This document shows positions 36,368-45,176 of a stretch of 64,000 nucleotides of DNA, piece by piece. The stretch comes from CAYRUD01 sp964427425. GTDB lineage: Bacteria > Chlamydiota > Chlamydiia > Chlamydiales > FEN-1388. How positions within the stretch are numbered: position 1 is the first letter of the stretch; each line of letters opens with the position of its first letter. The DNA lies in the NCBI GenBank assembly GCA_964427425.1, contig CAYRUD010000002.1:62001-126000 (forward strand), written 5' to 3'. The notes beneath the pieces were generated by a model. The model was not told where the DNA came from and did no database searches. It worked only from the letters and a program-made list of their open reading frames with translations. The translations under genes and the position numbers were made by a program.

Positions 36368-38066
36368 TCGTTGTACAAGGCAAGTCGACGAGGTCTTTGG
36401 GGCCCCAAAACTGAGGCGGCAATGTGAATTCAAAGGCGTCTTCCATAATCCACTCTTGCCTCAAGCCCTTATACCTCTTAAAGAGAGCTCCACTCAAATC
36501 GACGAGCTCTTTTTTGATCACGGCCCTCATTTTTCCTGAACGTTGCTCAAAATGGAGAAGATCGATGAGTGGGATCGCAACAGGTTTCCACTCTTCGGGT
36601 GGTAGATGAAGGTTCTTCAAAGAAACAATATGCCCATTGAGTTGATGCTGAATTGCAGCTGCCGCGACGAGCCCTAAATTATAGCAATAGGCGCAATCAA
36701 AGTGAGAAGGATCCGCGGATCTTCCCTCATAGCCGTAAAAGGTAGTCTGTGATGAATATTTCGAGTAAAGCTCAGGGTATTTTCTTTGAAGCTCTTGAGA
36801 GACGAGCTTCTCGATAAGGCTTTCTGTCTCGATTTTAGAAACCTGAACATTACCATGAGGGTCGCGCTCTTCAATGAGCTGAAGCTCGTAAGAGAGAGGA
36901 AAAAGTGATAACGTATTCTTCGCATCATCGCTTAAATGATCGTAGATATACTCCAGGCGCTTTTGAGGGATAAAGATATCTTTAAGTTCATTGTATAAGG
37001 GATGGTGTGATGACAAAAGGACATTCAGCTCATCGAGAAGCGCTTTTACGTCGACCATCGACTCTATTAAGCCCTCGGGGATGAGAATAACCCCATAAGG
37101 CTTACCACTTTCTATTCTTTTAACGACAACTGAGACGATCTCTTGCGTAATCTCAAGAAGGGTTTTTCTCTCTTGAGCCACTTCTTCTGAAATAAAAGAT
37201 AAAGTTGGATGTGTCGACAGCGCGCACTCTAACGTGATGTGGGAAGCTGACCGCCCCATCAATCGAATGAAGTAAAAGTACTTTTTGGTCGAAAGACAGT
37301 CTCTTGCAATATTCGATATGAGAGACGAATACACCTTTGTCGCAGTATCGAAACCAAATGAAATCGGTATATCTTTAGACTGAAGATCGCCATCAATCGT
37401 CTTAGGAACACCAATCACTGTACAGCTTCGTATTCCACGCACGTGGAGCTCATTGGCGATAAACGCTGCATTCGTATTTGAGTCATCACCGCCTATTATG
37501 ACAAGCCCCGTCAGCTGATGCATTTGAACTGTCTTTATGACATTATCAAAGTCTTCTTGAGCCTCTACTTTTGTGCGTCCTGATCCCATGCAGTCAAAAC
37601 CGCCAATGTTACGAATCGAATCAATTATCTTCCGATCAAAGTCGATATAGCGATTCTCAATAAGTCCTTGAGGTCCATTTAAGAAGCCTATGAGATGAAA
37701 CCGTCCACTTGCAGTCTCTTCAAATGCATCAAATATCCCTGAAAGAACGTTATTTCCTCCTGGAGCCGGACCTCCTGAGAAAACAACACCTATTTTCATG
37801 ATGACTTCATGATGTTGATGTGGTTTATGGTGAGCTTCATGAAACACGACATGAGAGTCTCGAAAATTCTTGAGTGTCGGCAAAATGCGATCTATCTCAT
37901 CTCGCTCTTCTTTAGAAAGAGAATTGAGTTCAGGCTGGATAGACACTCGTTTGAATGTGAGGGATGATATATCTTTTAGAAGAGAGGAAACGCGAGGCTT
38001 ATAGCTTTTCTTATGTTGAAGCAAAAGATTGCGAACGTGGATCGGACTGCTGTGATTCTTCTCCAT
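36336..38066 (-). CDS. pfp: PPi-dependent 6-phosphofructokinase
   Basis: 576 residues, the long form also found in Chlamydia and related to plant PFP. AAGGAG precedes the ATG. GGPAPGG at 98-104 binds the phosphate donor, and GGDDSN carries the Asp that replaces the Gly of ATP-dependent enzymes, so pyrophosphate rather than ATP is the expected donor. PKTIDGD, MGRSASHITLECAL and the ILIPEGLIE segment complete the active site. It converts fructose 6-phosphate and PPi into fructose 1,6-bisphosphate reversibly in the cytosol, saving ATP. The N-terminal 90 residues are an extension. Its 3' end overlaps oppF. Confidence 0.95.
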   Translation of the reverse strand: MEKNHSSPIHVRNLLLQHKKSYKPRVSSLLKDISSLTFKRVSIQPELNSLSKEERDEIDRILPTLKNFRDSHVVFHEAHHKPHQHHEVIMKIGVVFSGGPAPGGNNVLSGIFDAFEETASGRFHLIGFLNGPQGLIENRYIDFDRKIIDSIRNIGGFDCMGSGRTKVEAQEDFDNVIKTVQMHQLTGLVIIGGDDSNTNAAFIANELHVRGIRSCTVIGVPKTIDGDLQSKDIPISFGFDTATKVYSSLISNIARDCLSTKKYFYFIRLMGRSASHITLECALSTHPTLSFISEEVAQERKTLLEITQEIVSVVVKRIESGKPYGVILIPEGLIESMVDVKALLDELNVLLSSHHPLYNELKDIFIPQKRLEYIYDHLSDDAKNTLSLFPLSYELQLIEERDPHGNVQVSKIETESLIEKLVSQELQRKYPELYSKYSSQTTFYGYEGRSADPSHFDCAYCYNLGLVAAAAIQHQLNGHIVSLKNLHLPPEEWKPVAIPLIDLLHFEQRSGKMRAVIKKELVDLSGALFKRYKGLRQEWIMEDAFEFTLPPQFWGPKDLVDLPCTTIMSQYGQLTE

Positions 38067-38320
38067 GAAACTCCTTCAAACCCATTAATTGAGTATCCAA
38101 GGAGTATATATACGCCCGAGTTGTATAAAAAAGAATATTAAGAGTTGGCAGATTCATTAACGCCACATTAAGCTATCACCATAAAACCCTTACATCTTTT
38201 TTTAGTGACTAAAAGAAGTAAGGCGAAAACCTTTGACTCAATTCAGCCCGATAGCGAAGTTATCTTTATATTCTCACTTTAAGAATAAAAGAGATATTCG
38301 CCATCGAAGCTATATGCTCA

Positions 38321-39655
38321 TTAAGCAGAACGCAGTATATTGAATGCTCTATGATATAAATGTGGATGGACTACCTTAATGTACTGTAGAACATTATGGT
38401 TTGCTAAAACTGCTTCTAGAAGAAAGTCAGGACTCGTATTAAATTGACGCGCGTATTGGACAACGCCTGCGTTAAATGAAATAGCTTCTAAGACGAAATC
38501 CTTATCCTTTCGAAGCTCAGGCGAAGAGAAAGCGATTGCCAACGCACAGTTTTTAATAGCAGTAAGAACAACCTCTTTATCTCCTCGAAGAGCACTACTC
38601 ACACAAGGAAGAAGAGCTCCATTGAGATTTACAATCGCGAGGGCTACTCGCTTGTCATTTTTGAATTTATCGAAAATCAGTTTGAATTTTTGATAGAAAA
38701 TCTCTGTACTGTATTTTCTGACGTCTATTCGCTTTAAGAAGAGAGCTAAACCCTTTAACAATTGCCAGTGTATTCCTTTATCTTCTGTGTAATGCTCGCT
38801 TACAAGATCATATACATAATCGAAGTCAACCAAAGCTTGATCAACCGCTGCCTGATCTGATACATCAAGAAATTCCATACTGACAAAAGTGCTTTTTATA
38901 GCTAGAGCTAAAACTTCCTTATCTATCTGTACAGATTTGGCAGCACACTTAAACGCTTGCGGGTACAAAGAGACAACCTCTTTAACTAAAGCCTTATCGC
39001 TGCCATATAGACCGACTATTTTCTCAAGAGTAGAGCGTAATGTCTCGATATAAGTCTCGTTGCCGCTTTTTTTTAAAAGAATCGGTTGTAAAGACTCAAA
39101 ACCGCAATCATCTTTTATTTTCGGAACTTTCATTGTTTCGTGAAGACATCCCGCTATCTCTTTTGCCACCTCTAGGGCTAGCTTGCTATTTGATTGAATC
39201 CTCTTATCGAGGATCTTATACAGAGCTGAAAAATTAATTTCAGCGACCTCTAATTTAAACACACACTCTGAGTTAAACAGCAATAAGCTCAAATCATCAC
39301 CAGACAAGGCACTCGCAAATGCACCGCCCATTTGATTAAAATAACGCTGATCTTGCGCCGCTGGGTCAATACTTCGAAACTCTCGTATTTCTTGAAGAAT
39401 TGCCTTTATCTTTCCGATAGAAGATTTTATCGCGATAGACGCTATCTCATTATCTTCTTGCAAAAACTTACTCGCGTACTGAAATGCACTACCATTATTT
39501 CTTACTGCGGCCAAGACAACTTTCCGAATATTTTTGACTTTCGCATCAACATCTTTCAATCGAAGACCATCTTCACTAACTAAACGCAGCGCTTCTTGCT
39601 CATCACCTAACAGATGTGTTACTTCATCATTTGATTTGTATTGCTGAACTTTCAT
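38321..39655 (-). CDS. DUF4116-type repeat protein ending in ILRSA
   Basis: 444 residues. Degenerate DUF4116 units flank a longer helical centre: near the N-terminus IRKVVLAAVRNNGSAFQYAS, near the C-terminus DKEVVLTAIKNCALAIAFSS and DKDFVLEAISFNAGVVQYAR. The end, YHRAFNILRSA, matches the C-termini of the other DUF4116-type proteins at 43.5 and 47.8 kb. No signal peptide. Single gene, AT-rich upstream region, inserted between pfp and a hydrolase that I recall as near neighbours in Chlamydia. Probably a secreted host-interaction protein by analogy. Confidence 0.75.
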   Translation of the reverse strand: MKVQQYKSNDEVTHLLGDEQEALRLVSEDGLRLKDVDAKVKNIRKVVLAAVRNNGSAFQYASKFLQEDNEIASIAIKSSIGKIKAILQEIREFRSIDPAAQDQRYFNQMGGAFASALSGDDLSLLLFNSECVFKLEVAEINFSALYKILDKRIQSNSKLALEVAKEIAGCLHETMKVPKIKDDCGFESLQPILLKKSGNETYIETLRSTLEKIVGLYGSDKALVKEVVSLYPQAFKCAAKSVQIDKEVLALAIKSTFVSMEFLDVSDQAAVDQALVDFDYVYDLVSEHYTEDKGIHWQLLKGLALFLKRIDVRKYSTEIFYQKFKLIFDKFKNDKRVALAIVNLNGALLPCVSSALRGDKEVVLTAIKNCALAIAFSSPELRKDKDFVLEAISFNAGVVQYARQFNTSPDFLLEAVLANHNVLQYIKVVHPHLYHRAFNILRSA

Positions 39656-39936
39656 AATTATCCGTTAATTTATGATTAATTAAAAACCTAGCTATTATAA
39701 CACTCAATGAATTATTAAAAAATAATTAACCACAAATATACAAGACATCATTTAATTAAACGGAATAATATCCAACGAAAAATAATAGATACTTAGACGA
39801 ACAAAGAGAGAATAACAAACACAGAGGAAGAACTATCAGGACACTCCCTCTGCCGTTTGATCAAGGGATCGAGGCAAAACTCGCACTACATTAAACAATG
39901 AAGCATGCACATTCTGTATAGGAAAGGCAGAACCGA

Positions 39937-40737
39937 TTATACGTACAGTTCTCTGGTAATCCAATCAACGGTTAAGGAAAGGCTTCTTTGACGAGCCTCA
40001 TAATTCGAGCATTCATGATTTGCATCTTCTAGGCGTATGAGATCAGTACGAAGAGATTTTTTTCTACCATCAAGGTATTTGTCAACATGATCGGGAAGGA
40101 CAACCTCATCGTTTTCATGAGATATAATGAGAAACGGCAAAGAAAGGGACGCTTCTAAAGCCTTGGTTGAATCTAAATTGAGTAGTTCTTGAACAAGCTT
40201 TTGAGAAACAGGCTCACCTTTGAAGAATAATGCGCCAGCATTCATTTGAGCGCTGCCCACTTGAGCGTTGTTCAGCCAAAATGCGGCATCAAACATAGGC
40301 GCTTGTATGATTGCAGCTTTAGGCATGGAAAACGTACGAGCTAATGCATGGGTTACAACCATTCCGCCGTACGATCTGCCCCATAGTATCATTCGAGTTG
40401 GATCAAGGATCTCATTTTGCGATTGAGCCCACTCAAGCACGGACAAAGTATCTGAGACTGCGTCAAAAAAACCTATTTCTTGAGGATGCCCAAAGCTGTC
40501 GCCACAGCCCCGATAGTCAAATCGAATTGAAGCAATGCCCCTCAATGCGAGCTTCTCTGAAAGCTCAACTTGATAGCGATACCTACCTGTTTTATTACCC
40601 AAAAAACCATGACACAAGATGACATAAGGCCAAGGAGCTCTTTGATCCGCTCTCGAAGCCAATGGAAGATGAAGGCATACTGAAATATGGGTACCGCCAC
40701 TTGGTATATAAAAAAGAGATCTTGACTCTTCCGCCAT
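39937..40737 (-). CDS. Alpha/beta hydrolase (acyl-aminopeptidase-like)
   Basis: The frame opens with TTG at 40746, but the ATG at 40737 is better placed relative to AAGGA; 266 residues. Oxyanion region LCHGFLGNKTGRY, then FDYRGCGDSFGH, nucleophile elbow GRSYGG with Ser122, the acid in ISHENDEVVLPDH and the catalytic His in DANHECSN. All three triad elements are in order, so the enzyme should be active as an esterase, lipase or peptidase; the substrate is unknown. Cytosolic. Chlamydia keeps a similar hydrolase between its pfk genes and waaA, as I recall. Confidence 0.88.
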   Translation of the reverse strand: MAEESRSLFYIPSGGTHISVCLHLPLASRADQRAPWPYVILCHGFLGNKTGRYRYQVELSEKLALRGIASIRFDYRGCGDSFGHPQEIGFFDAVSDTLSVLEWAQSQNEILDPTRMILWGRSYGGMVVTHALARTFSMPKAAIIQAPMFDAAFWLNNAQVGSAQMNAGALFFKGEPVSQKLVQELLNLDSTKALEASLSLPFLIISHENDEVVLPDHVDKYLDGRKKSLRTDLIRLEDANHECSNYEARQRSLSLTVDWITRELYV

Positions 40738-40882
40738 CGTGCTCAAATTCCTTTGTTGATCTTATTCTCTCTTAACACCTCGCCTGAAATCATATCAACT
40801 AGGAGAACTAATAAGAAAGTAATCAAAGACTCTTATATGAACGAGAGCCTTTCTTTTGGTAACGAGCACGGGCAGGCAAGTT

Positions 40883-40914
40883 AAAGAGAGGAGGTGTTAT
40901 AACCTCCTCTCTTT
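40883..40914 (-). terminator. 13-bp stem terminator of the DUF4116 gene at 41 kb
   Basis: AAAGAGAGGAGGT at 40883-40895 pairs perfectly with ACCTCCTCTCTTT at 40902-40914; it lies 62 bases past the stop codon at 40976 on the minus strand. Confidence 0.8.
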
Positions 40915-40975
40915 CATAGAGTCCTTAACTTCGTGTTAAGGTCGTCCTATTCATTAGTGATAACAGACAGAATTG

Positions 40976-43096
40976 TTACTGTGAACGAACTATGGTTCCA
41001 TATTTCTTCTTAAACTGCACTAATGTATCAGGCGGAAAAATACTACTGCCCATAGCCTGCTTTACGCGCGCAAGAAAGTTCGCATAAGTTGCCGGATTTT
41101 GAAAAATTACCCTACTCACAAACTCGTGGTTTAACAACAAAGAATGATCAAATGAAAGCACAGCATCTTCGTCTTCGATTGCAGCATGAAGTGCAATTTC
41201 CTCATCACGCTTCAAAGAATCTACTATATATAAATAAGCTCTGCCATATCGACTTACAAGTAAAGGGACTATCTCTTTATTGCTGTTACCCCTAAGACCG
41301 CCCATTAAGATTGGTAAATAAACTTTCTCAAAGCTCTTGAGAGCATTTTGCCAGCAAGCCTTGGCGCTTCCTTGTGTATCCCCGAGTTCGCGGATATATG
41401 TCTTACATTTTTTTAATGAATCAGTGAGTTGATCAATAATCTGAGTCGCGAATTCTATATCACACAAATAACCACTCTTGCATAAGCCGAGGAGAATTAA
41501 TTTAAGATCATTATATGTTTTTATTAACGTCGTTAATAATCTTCTTTTTTGGGTATCGAATTCCTGTTGATCTATCTCCCCATTGCTTAGTCGTTGTTCG
41601 ACATTTGCCCATTCATGAATATTGGGAATCATTATTTCAAACCCACGATGAATTGCTTGGATGACCCCTTGCTTATCACTTGGATTCTCGATACACGATG
41701 AAAAGAGCGAATTTATATTAAGCACTTCGGAAATAAGCTCGTGATCAGCTTGCAGCTCTTTACTTGCATGCTTGAAGGCAAAAACATTATTCTTGAGGGC
41801 TGCTCGAACAATCTCTTTATCATTTTTTAAGGTGTCATCTGCATATTGAAGAGCTTCTCCAAAATTAGTTATAAAATTCAAAAACTGATCTCTTTCCTTG
41901 CCCATCTCAGAAATAAAAGAGCGGAAGGCCTCTACAATGGAGATTGCATTCTCATCATTGGTGCTTTTATGCGATATCAAATTCACTATACCAAGAATAA
42001 ACCGAATATCGTCAGCAAGGCCAGATTGATTACCAAAGATCTCTTTCTTGTCTACTACTTCACAATTTTTAACTAAAAGTTTACTAATATTATCTAGGTT
42101 GAGGCGAAAGACTGCCGCAAGATCTTCGTCAAGACTCATTCCCTCTGAGAGGGCTTTTGCAACTTCGTCATATGCTACATAAAGACACTCTTTAAGAAGC
42201 TGGGGCTCCTTCTCAAGAAGTTCTTTATCAGCATATTGAATAGCTCTGATATCTCTCTCAGACGCTACTTGAACCAATAAGCCATTTTCTCTATAGAACG
42301 AACAAGCTTTTCTCAAACTCATCGGAGATAGCCGTAGCATGAGACAAATCATCTTATCGTCTTCAAAATCATCACTCATTAGTCTTTCACAAAAACTATC
42401 CATGATACTCTGCAAGCTTTTTGTCGTCTCTTGATGCATCTTCAAGTCAGCCCATGTCGATTGGAAACTCCACCTCTCCCTATAAGAACTCACCGGCTCA
42501 TGTACACTCGCCATGAAAGAGTGCAAAAGGGATACAATACAATGAATTGAGTCTGGATCTTCTTTGTGAACACGACCAAGCAATTCCTGAAGCTTTTCAA
42601 GTAATTCAGGACAATAGTTTTTAGAATTCTTTCTTAATGATCCAAAGATTTCATCAAGACCAGTAATAATCTCTAATGCATTCTCTGAAAGTCTAGGGGC
42701 CTCAAGCTGGATTATATCTCTACTACTACCACTTCCATCTCGAGTAAAAAGATGTGCAAACGCTCTTAAAGGATCCTCTCTCGTCGACACATTGAGGCTA
42801 TAGCTACCTAAATATACCGAAGGCTTATTTTCACTACCTGGTTGTTGAGTATATATAACGCCAATGAAACCGGGCATCGGCATACTATGAGAAAAAGATG
42901 ACCCTACGGAGCTTACCCGTTGCGTGGCTGATGAATTCACTACGTTTTGTGCAACGCTATTGACTCTATTTCCGGATCGAGTTCTCGAATCAATAGGAGT
43001 GGACTGTGAATTTGATGTCGTTTGATTAGAAGAAGAGGAGGCGACATTGTTAGCATTATTATACGTTGGCGTTGATGATGTTTTATTAATATTCAT
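40976..43096 (-). CDS. Large DUF4116-type protein (copy A of a duplicated set)
   Basis: 706 residues, ATG preceded by GAGGAAAA. The first 70 residues are Ser/Asn/Thr-rich and disordered (MNINKTSSTPTYNNANN), a plausible secretion signal, followed by a 250-residue helical region of unknown fold, then DUF4116 units (LQYADDTLKNDKEIVRAALK, then NNVFAFKHASKELQADHELI) and a final helical part ending in YGTIVRSQ. It is the full-length paralogue of the protein at 45177-47072, which lacks the last 65 or so residues. Function unknown; own terminator downstream. Confidence 0.78.
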   Translation of the reverse strand: MNINKTSSTPTYNNANNVASSSSNQTTSNSQSTPIDSRTRSGNRVNSVAQNVVNSSATQRVSSVGSSFSHSMPMPGFIGVIYTQQPGSENKPSVYLGSYSLNVSTREDPLRAFAHLFTRDGSGSSRDIIQLEAPRLSENALEIITGLDEIFGSLRKNSKNYCPELLEKLQELLGRVHKEDPDSIHCIVSLLHSFMASVHEPVSSYRERWSFQSTWADLKMHQETTKSLQSIMDSFCERLMSDDFEDDKMICLMLRLSPMSLRKACSFYRENGLLVQVASERDIRAIQYADKELLEKEPQLLKECLYVAYDEVAKALSEGMSLDEDLAAVFRLNLDNISKLLVKNCEVVDKKEIFGNQSGLADDIRFILGIVNLISHKSTNDENAISIVEAFRSFISEMGKERDQFLNFITNFGEALQYADDTLKNDKEIVRAALKNNVFAFKHASKELQADHELISEVLNINSLFSSCIENPSDKQGVIQAIHRGFEIMIPNIHEWANVEQRLSNGEIDQQEFDTQKRRLLTTLIKTYNDLKLILLGLCKSGYLCDIEFATQIIDQLTDSLKKCKTYIRELGDTQGSAKACWQNALKSFEKVYLPILMGGLRGNSNKEIVPLLVSRYGRAYLYIVDSLKRDEEIALHAAIEDEDAVLSFDHSLLLNHEFVSRVIFQNPATYANFLARVKQAMGSSIFPPDTLVQFKKKYGTIVRSQ

Positions 43097-43223
43097 TTTT
43101 CCTCAAAAATTAAATGGAATCATAAAATACAATAATTCAATTCATAACTAATTTAAAACAATTAATAAAAAAATAATTTGTATATTATTACAAGGCTCTA
43201 ATTAAATAAAAATAAAACCTTTT

Positions 43224-43472
43224 ATGATAAAACAGTTTCAAATTTTCACTCTTGAGGAGAAAAGAGCTATTAGATTGAGGCTTTGTAATTACATGAAGAC
43301 TTGGAGAGGAGCTGATCCGAATTTTTACGAATGCATTTTTGGATCATCAATACGAGCTAAACTCTCAAGGTATGTTGAGCCTCTAGCAATACATTCACGA
43401 GAAGGATCCAATACAATCAAAGGAAGGATGAACGGTTACACCCTTCCTCTATCGAATACGAGAACTAGTTAG
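43224..43472 (+). CDS. Doubtful 82-codon ORF in a duplicated spacer
   Basis: Lies on the + strand between two minus-strand DUF4116 genes. The encoded peptide (start MIKQFQIFTLEEKRAIRLRL) resembles nothing I know, and no ribosome-binding site precedes it. The spacer is repeated at about 47180-47430, where the same frame is interrupted by stops (MKAWSEAVPS then stop, against MKTWRGADPN here). It may be a small gene that decayed in the copy, or simply a non-coding spacer. Confidence 0.2.
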   Translation: MIKQFQIFTLEEKRAIRLRLCNYMKTWRGADPNFYECIFGSSIRAKLSRYVEPLAIHSREGSNTIKGRMNGYTLPLSNTRTS

Positions 43473-43492
43473 CGCTTAAGGGAAATGTGATG

Positions 43493-44896
43493 TTACTGCG
43501 AGCGTAGTATCCCATATGCCTTCTTCAGCAGCTCATTATCATTGAAATAGTCGACAACATGTGGATTTACATGGACCGACTCTAGAAGAAAGTCGAAATC
43601 ATGATTGAATTCTTCAGCATAATCAACAACTGCCTCATTCACATACACAGCGTCAAGAACGAATTGCTTGTCTGTTTTTAGTGACTCACTTGCGTACTCA
43701 AACGATGATTCGTGATTCTTAATGGCATAAAGCGCAAGGTTTCTCTTTCTCATCAGCTCATCGGATGCATACCCAAGCGCCAGCCCATATCTTTTAACAA
43801 CTTCGATCATGACAGTTTCATTGTCTTTGAATCTCTCGAGTAATGAGGCAAAATCACCCTCGATTTCGGTAATATTGATATCATCATCGATCTCTTTATC
43901 AACTGCAAGTCTAAGTACATCCGCTAATCCGAGAATACACTCTAAACATATTTCATCATCGTGCATGAAATGTTTAACGATGACTTCATAAACTAGCCAA
44001 AAATCAGCGCACGCCATTTCTCGACCGAGAACATCTAGTGAGAGAGAAGCTTTCAGTCGAGCTATCGCATTTAACACTGCAATTCTTATAAAATCTCGAT
44101 TCATTTGAAGACTCTCATCGACAAATTCAAAAGCCGCGCAATCGTTTTCAATGGCTTGGCGACCTAGTTCAAAATCTTTTCTGCATTCAAGGCTCGCGTA
44201 CTTGATAAATGTACCTCTATAGTTAACAGCTGCTTGGATAACTTGTCTCATATCCACATGAGTCTTTACGATGCTGTTAATGACTCTATTGAAGTATTCA
44301 AGAGAGCGATTGTTTAAGTTCCCATGCGAGCTTTCCTGATCGATAAGAAGCGAAGAGATGCAACTTAGAACAGAGGCAAGTGACATCGCATCTACATCCG
44401 ATTTCTCTTCAGGCTTAATTCGCGACTTAATCACTTGATCAAATCGCGTCATAGCAAGTCTCCACTCTTCTTCTGAGCCCGTTAACACTCCCTTGAGATT
44501 GTGGATAGAAGCGTTAACAGAAGCGACAAACGCTTCGTTATCACAAGAAAGATGGCCTCTCTCAAACTTGAGCAAATAAATATCGATCACATCATTTACA
44601 ATTAATTTATCACACTGCAGATCAGGATTAAGCGCATTATAATTGCAAATACTCTCAGCAATAGCCGACCGCGCGCTCAATTTGTCTACGATGCCATGAA
44701 GGCGAGCACGCTTTTGAAGCATCTCAGTAGGTATAAGTACCGGCTCGTATATAATTGATCTCGCTAATCGACTAATCTCTTCTTTTCGTTCATTCACGAA
44801 TGATAGGGTCTGATTTACGTCTGAATTGATTTCTATAGTTGAAGAAGATAGAGCTGATAATTGAATTGAATTGGACGAGATACTTTGTAAAGACAT
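43493..44896 (-). CDS. DUF4116-type protein (gene B, intact copy)
   Basis: 467 residues, with GGAAGGTG just upstream of the ATG. N-terminus Ser/Ile-rich (MSLQSISSNSIQLSALSSST). Central and C-terminal parts hold degenerate DUF4116 units (IEVVKRYGLALGYASDELMR, and KQFVLDAVYVNEAVVDYAEE) with the family ending KKAYGILRSQ. A second copy at 47430-47603 retains only the N-terminus and the last codons, so this is the only working version. Predicted secreted effector of unknown activity. Confidence 0.78.
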   Translation of the reverse strand: MSLQSISSNSIQLSALSSSTIEINSDVNQTLSFVNERKEEISRLARSIIYEPVLIPTEMLQKRARLHGIVDKLSARSAIAESICNYNALNPDLQCDKLIVNDVIDIYLLKFERGHLSCDNEAFVASVNASIHNLKGVLTGSEEEWRLAMTRFDQVIKSRIKPEEKSDVDAMSLASVLSCISSLLIDQESSHGNLNNRSLEYFNRVINSIVKTHVDMRQVIQAAVNYRGTFIKYASLECRKDFELGRQAIENDCAAFEFVDESLQMNRDFIRIAVLNAIARLKASLSLDVLGREMACADFWLVYEVIVKHFMHDDEICLECILGLADVLRLAVDKEIDDDINITEIEGDFASLLERFKDNETVMIEVVKRYGLALGYASDELMRKRNLALYAIKNHESSFEYASESLKTDKQFVLDAVYVNEAVVDYAEEFNHDFDFLLESVHVNPHVVDYFNDNELLKKAYGILRSQ

Positions 44897-45043
44897 GACA
44901 CCTTCCGTTCATTTAAGGCAGGAAAGCATACTCCAATAATTACTTAAAATTGAGTAAAAAACAAATTAACAAATCAAAGAGAGACCACTCTAATTAGCAC
45001 GAAAACAAGCCTGAAAAATTTATTATACAACTCTCAACTATAT

Positions 45044-45130
45044 TTATTCAGATCTCAGGGTTATTTGCGCGCTCTTGAGTAATTTTTAAAGTAAATATCC
45101 CTTAAAATTCTCATTGAGAGCGCTTAAATG
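45044..45130 (-). pseudogene. Remnant of the 3' end of a DUF4116-type gene (gene C)
   Basis: On the minus strand this reads LLKSAQITLRSE followed by a stop, nearly identical to the end LLKSAQAILRSE of the intact gene at 47751-49193; the upstream 150 bases also match the spacer between genes B and C at 47604-47750. Further upstream the frame is broken. It marks a deleted copy of gene C. Confidence 0.75.
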
Positions 45131-45176
45131 ATAAGACCTAAAACCAACAAAAACAGTAATCAAGCAGATTCACAGT

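Noticed and set aside
36024..36539. 171-codon + strand frame across the oppF/pfp junction
   Set aside because: It shadows oppF in another frame and reads antisense to pfp; both real genes have complete motifs.
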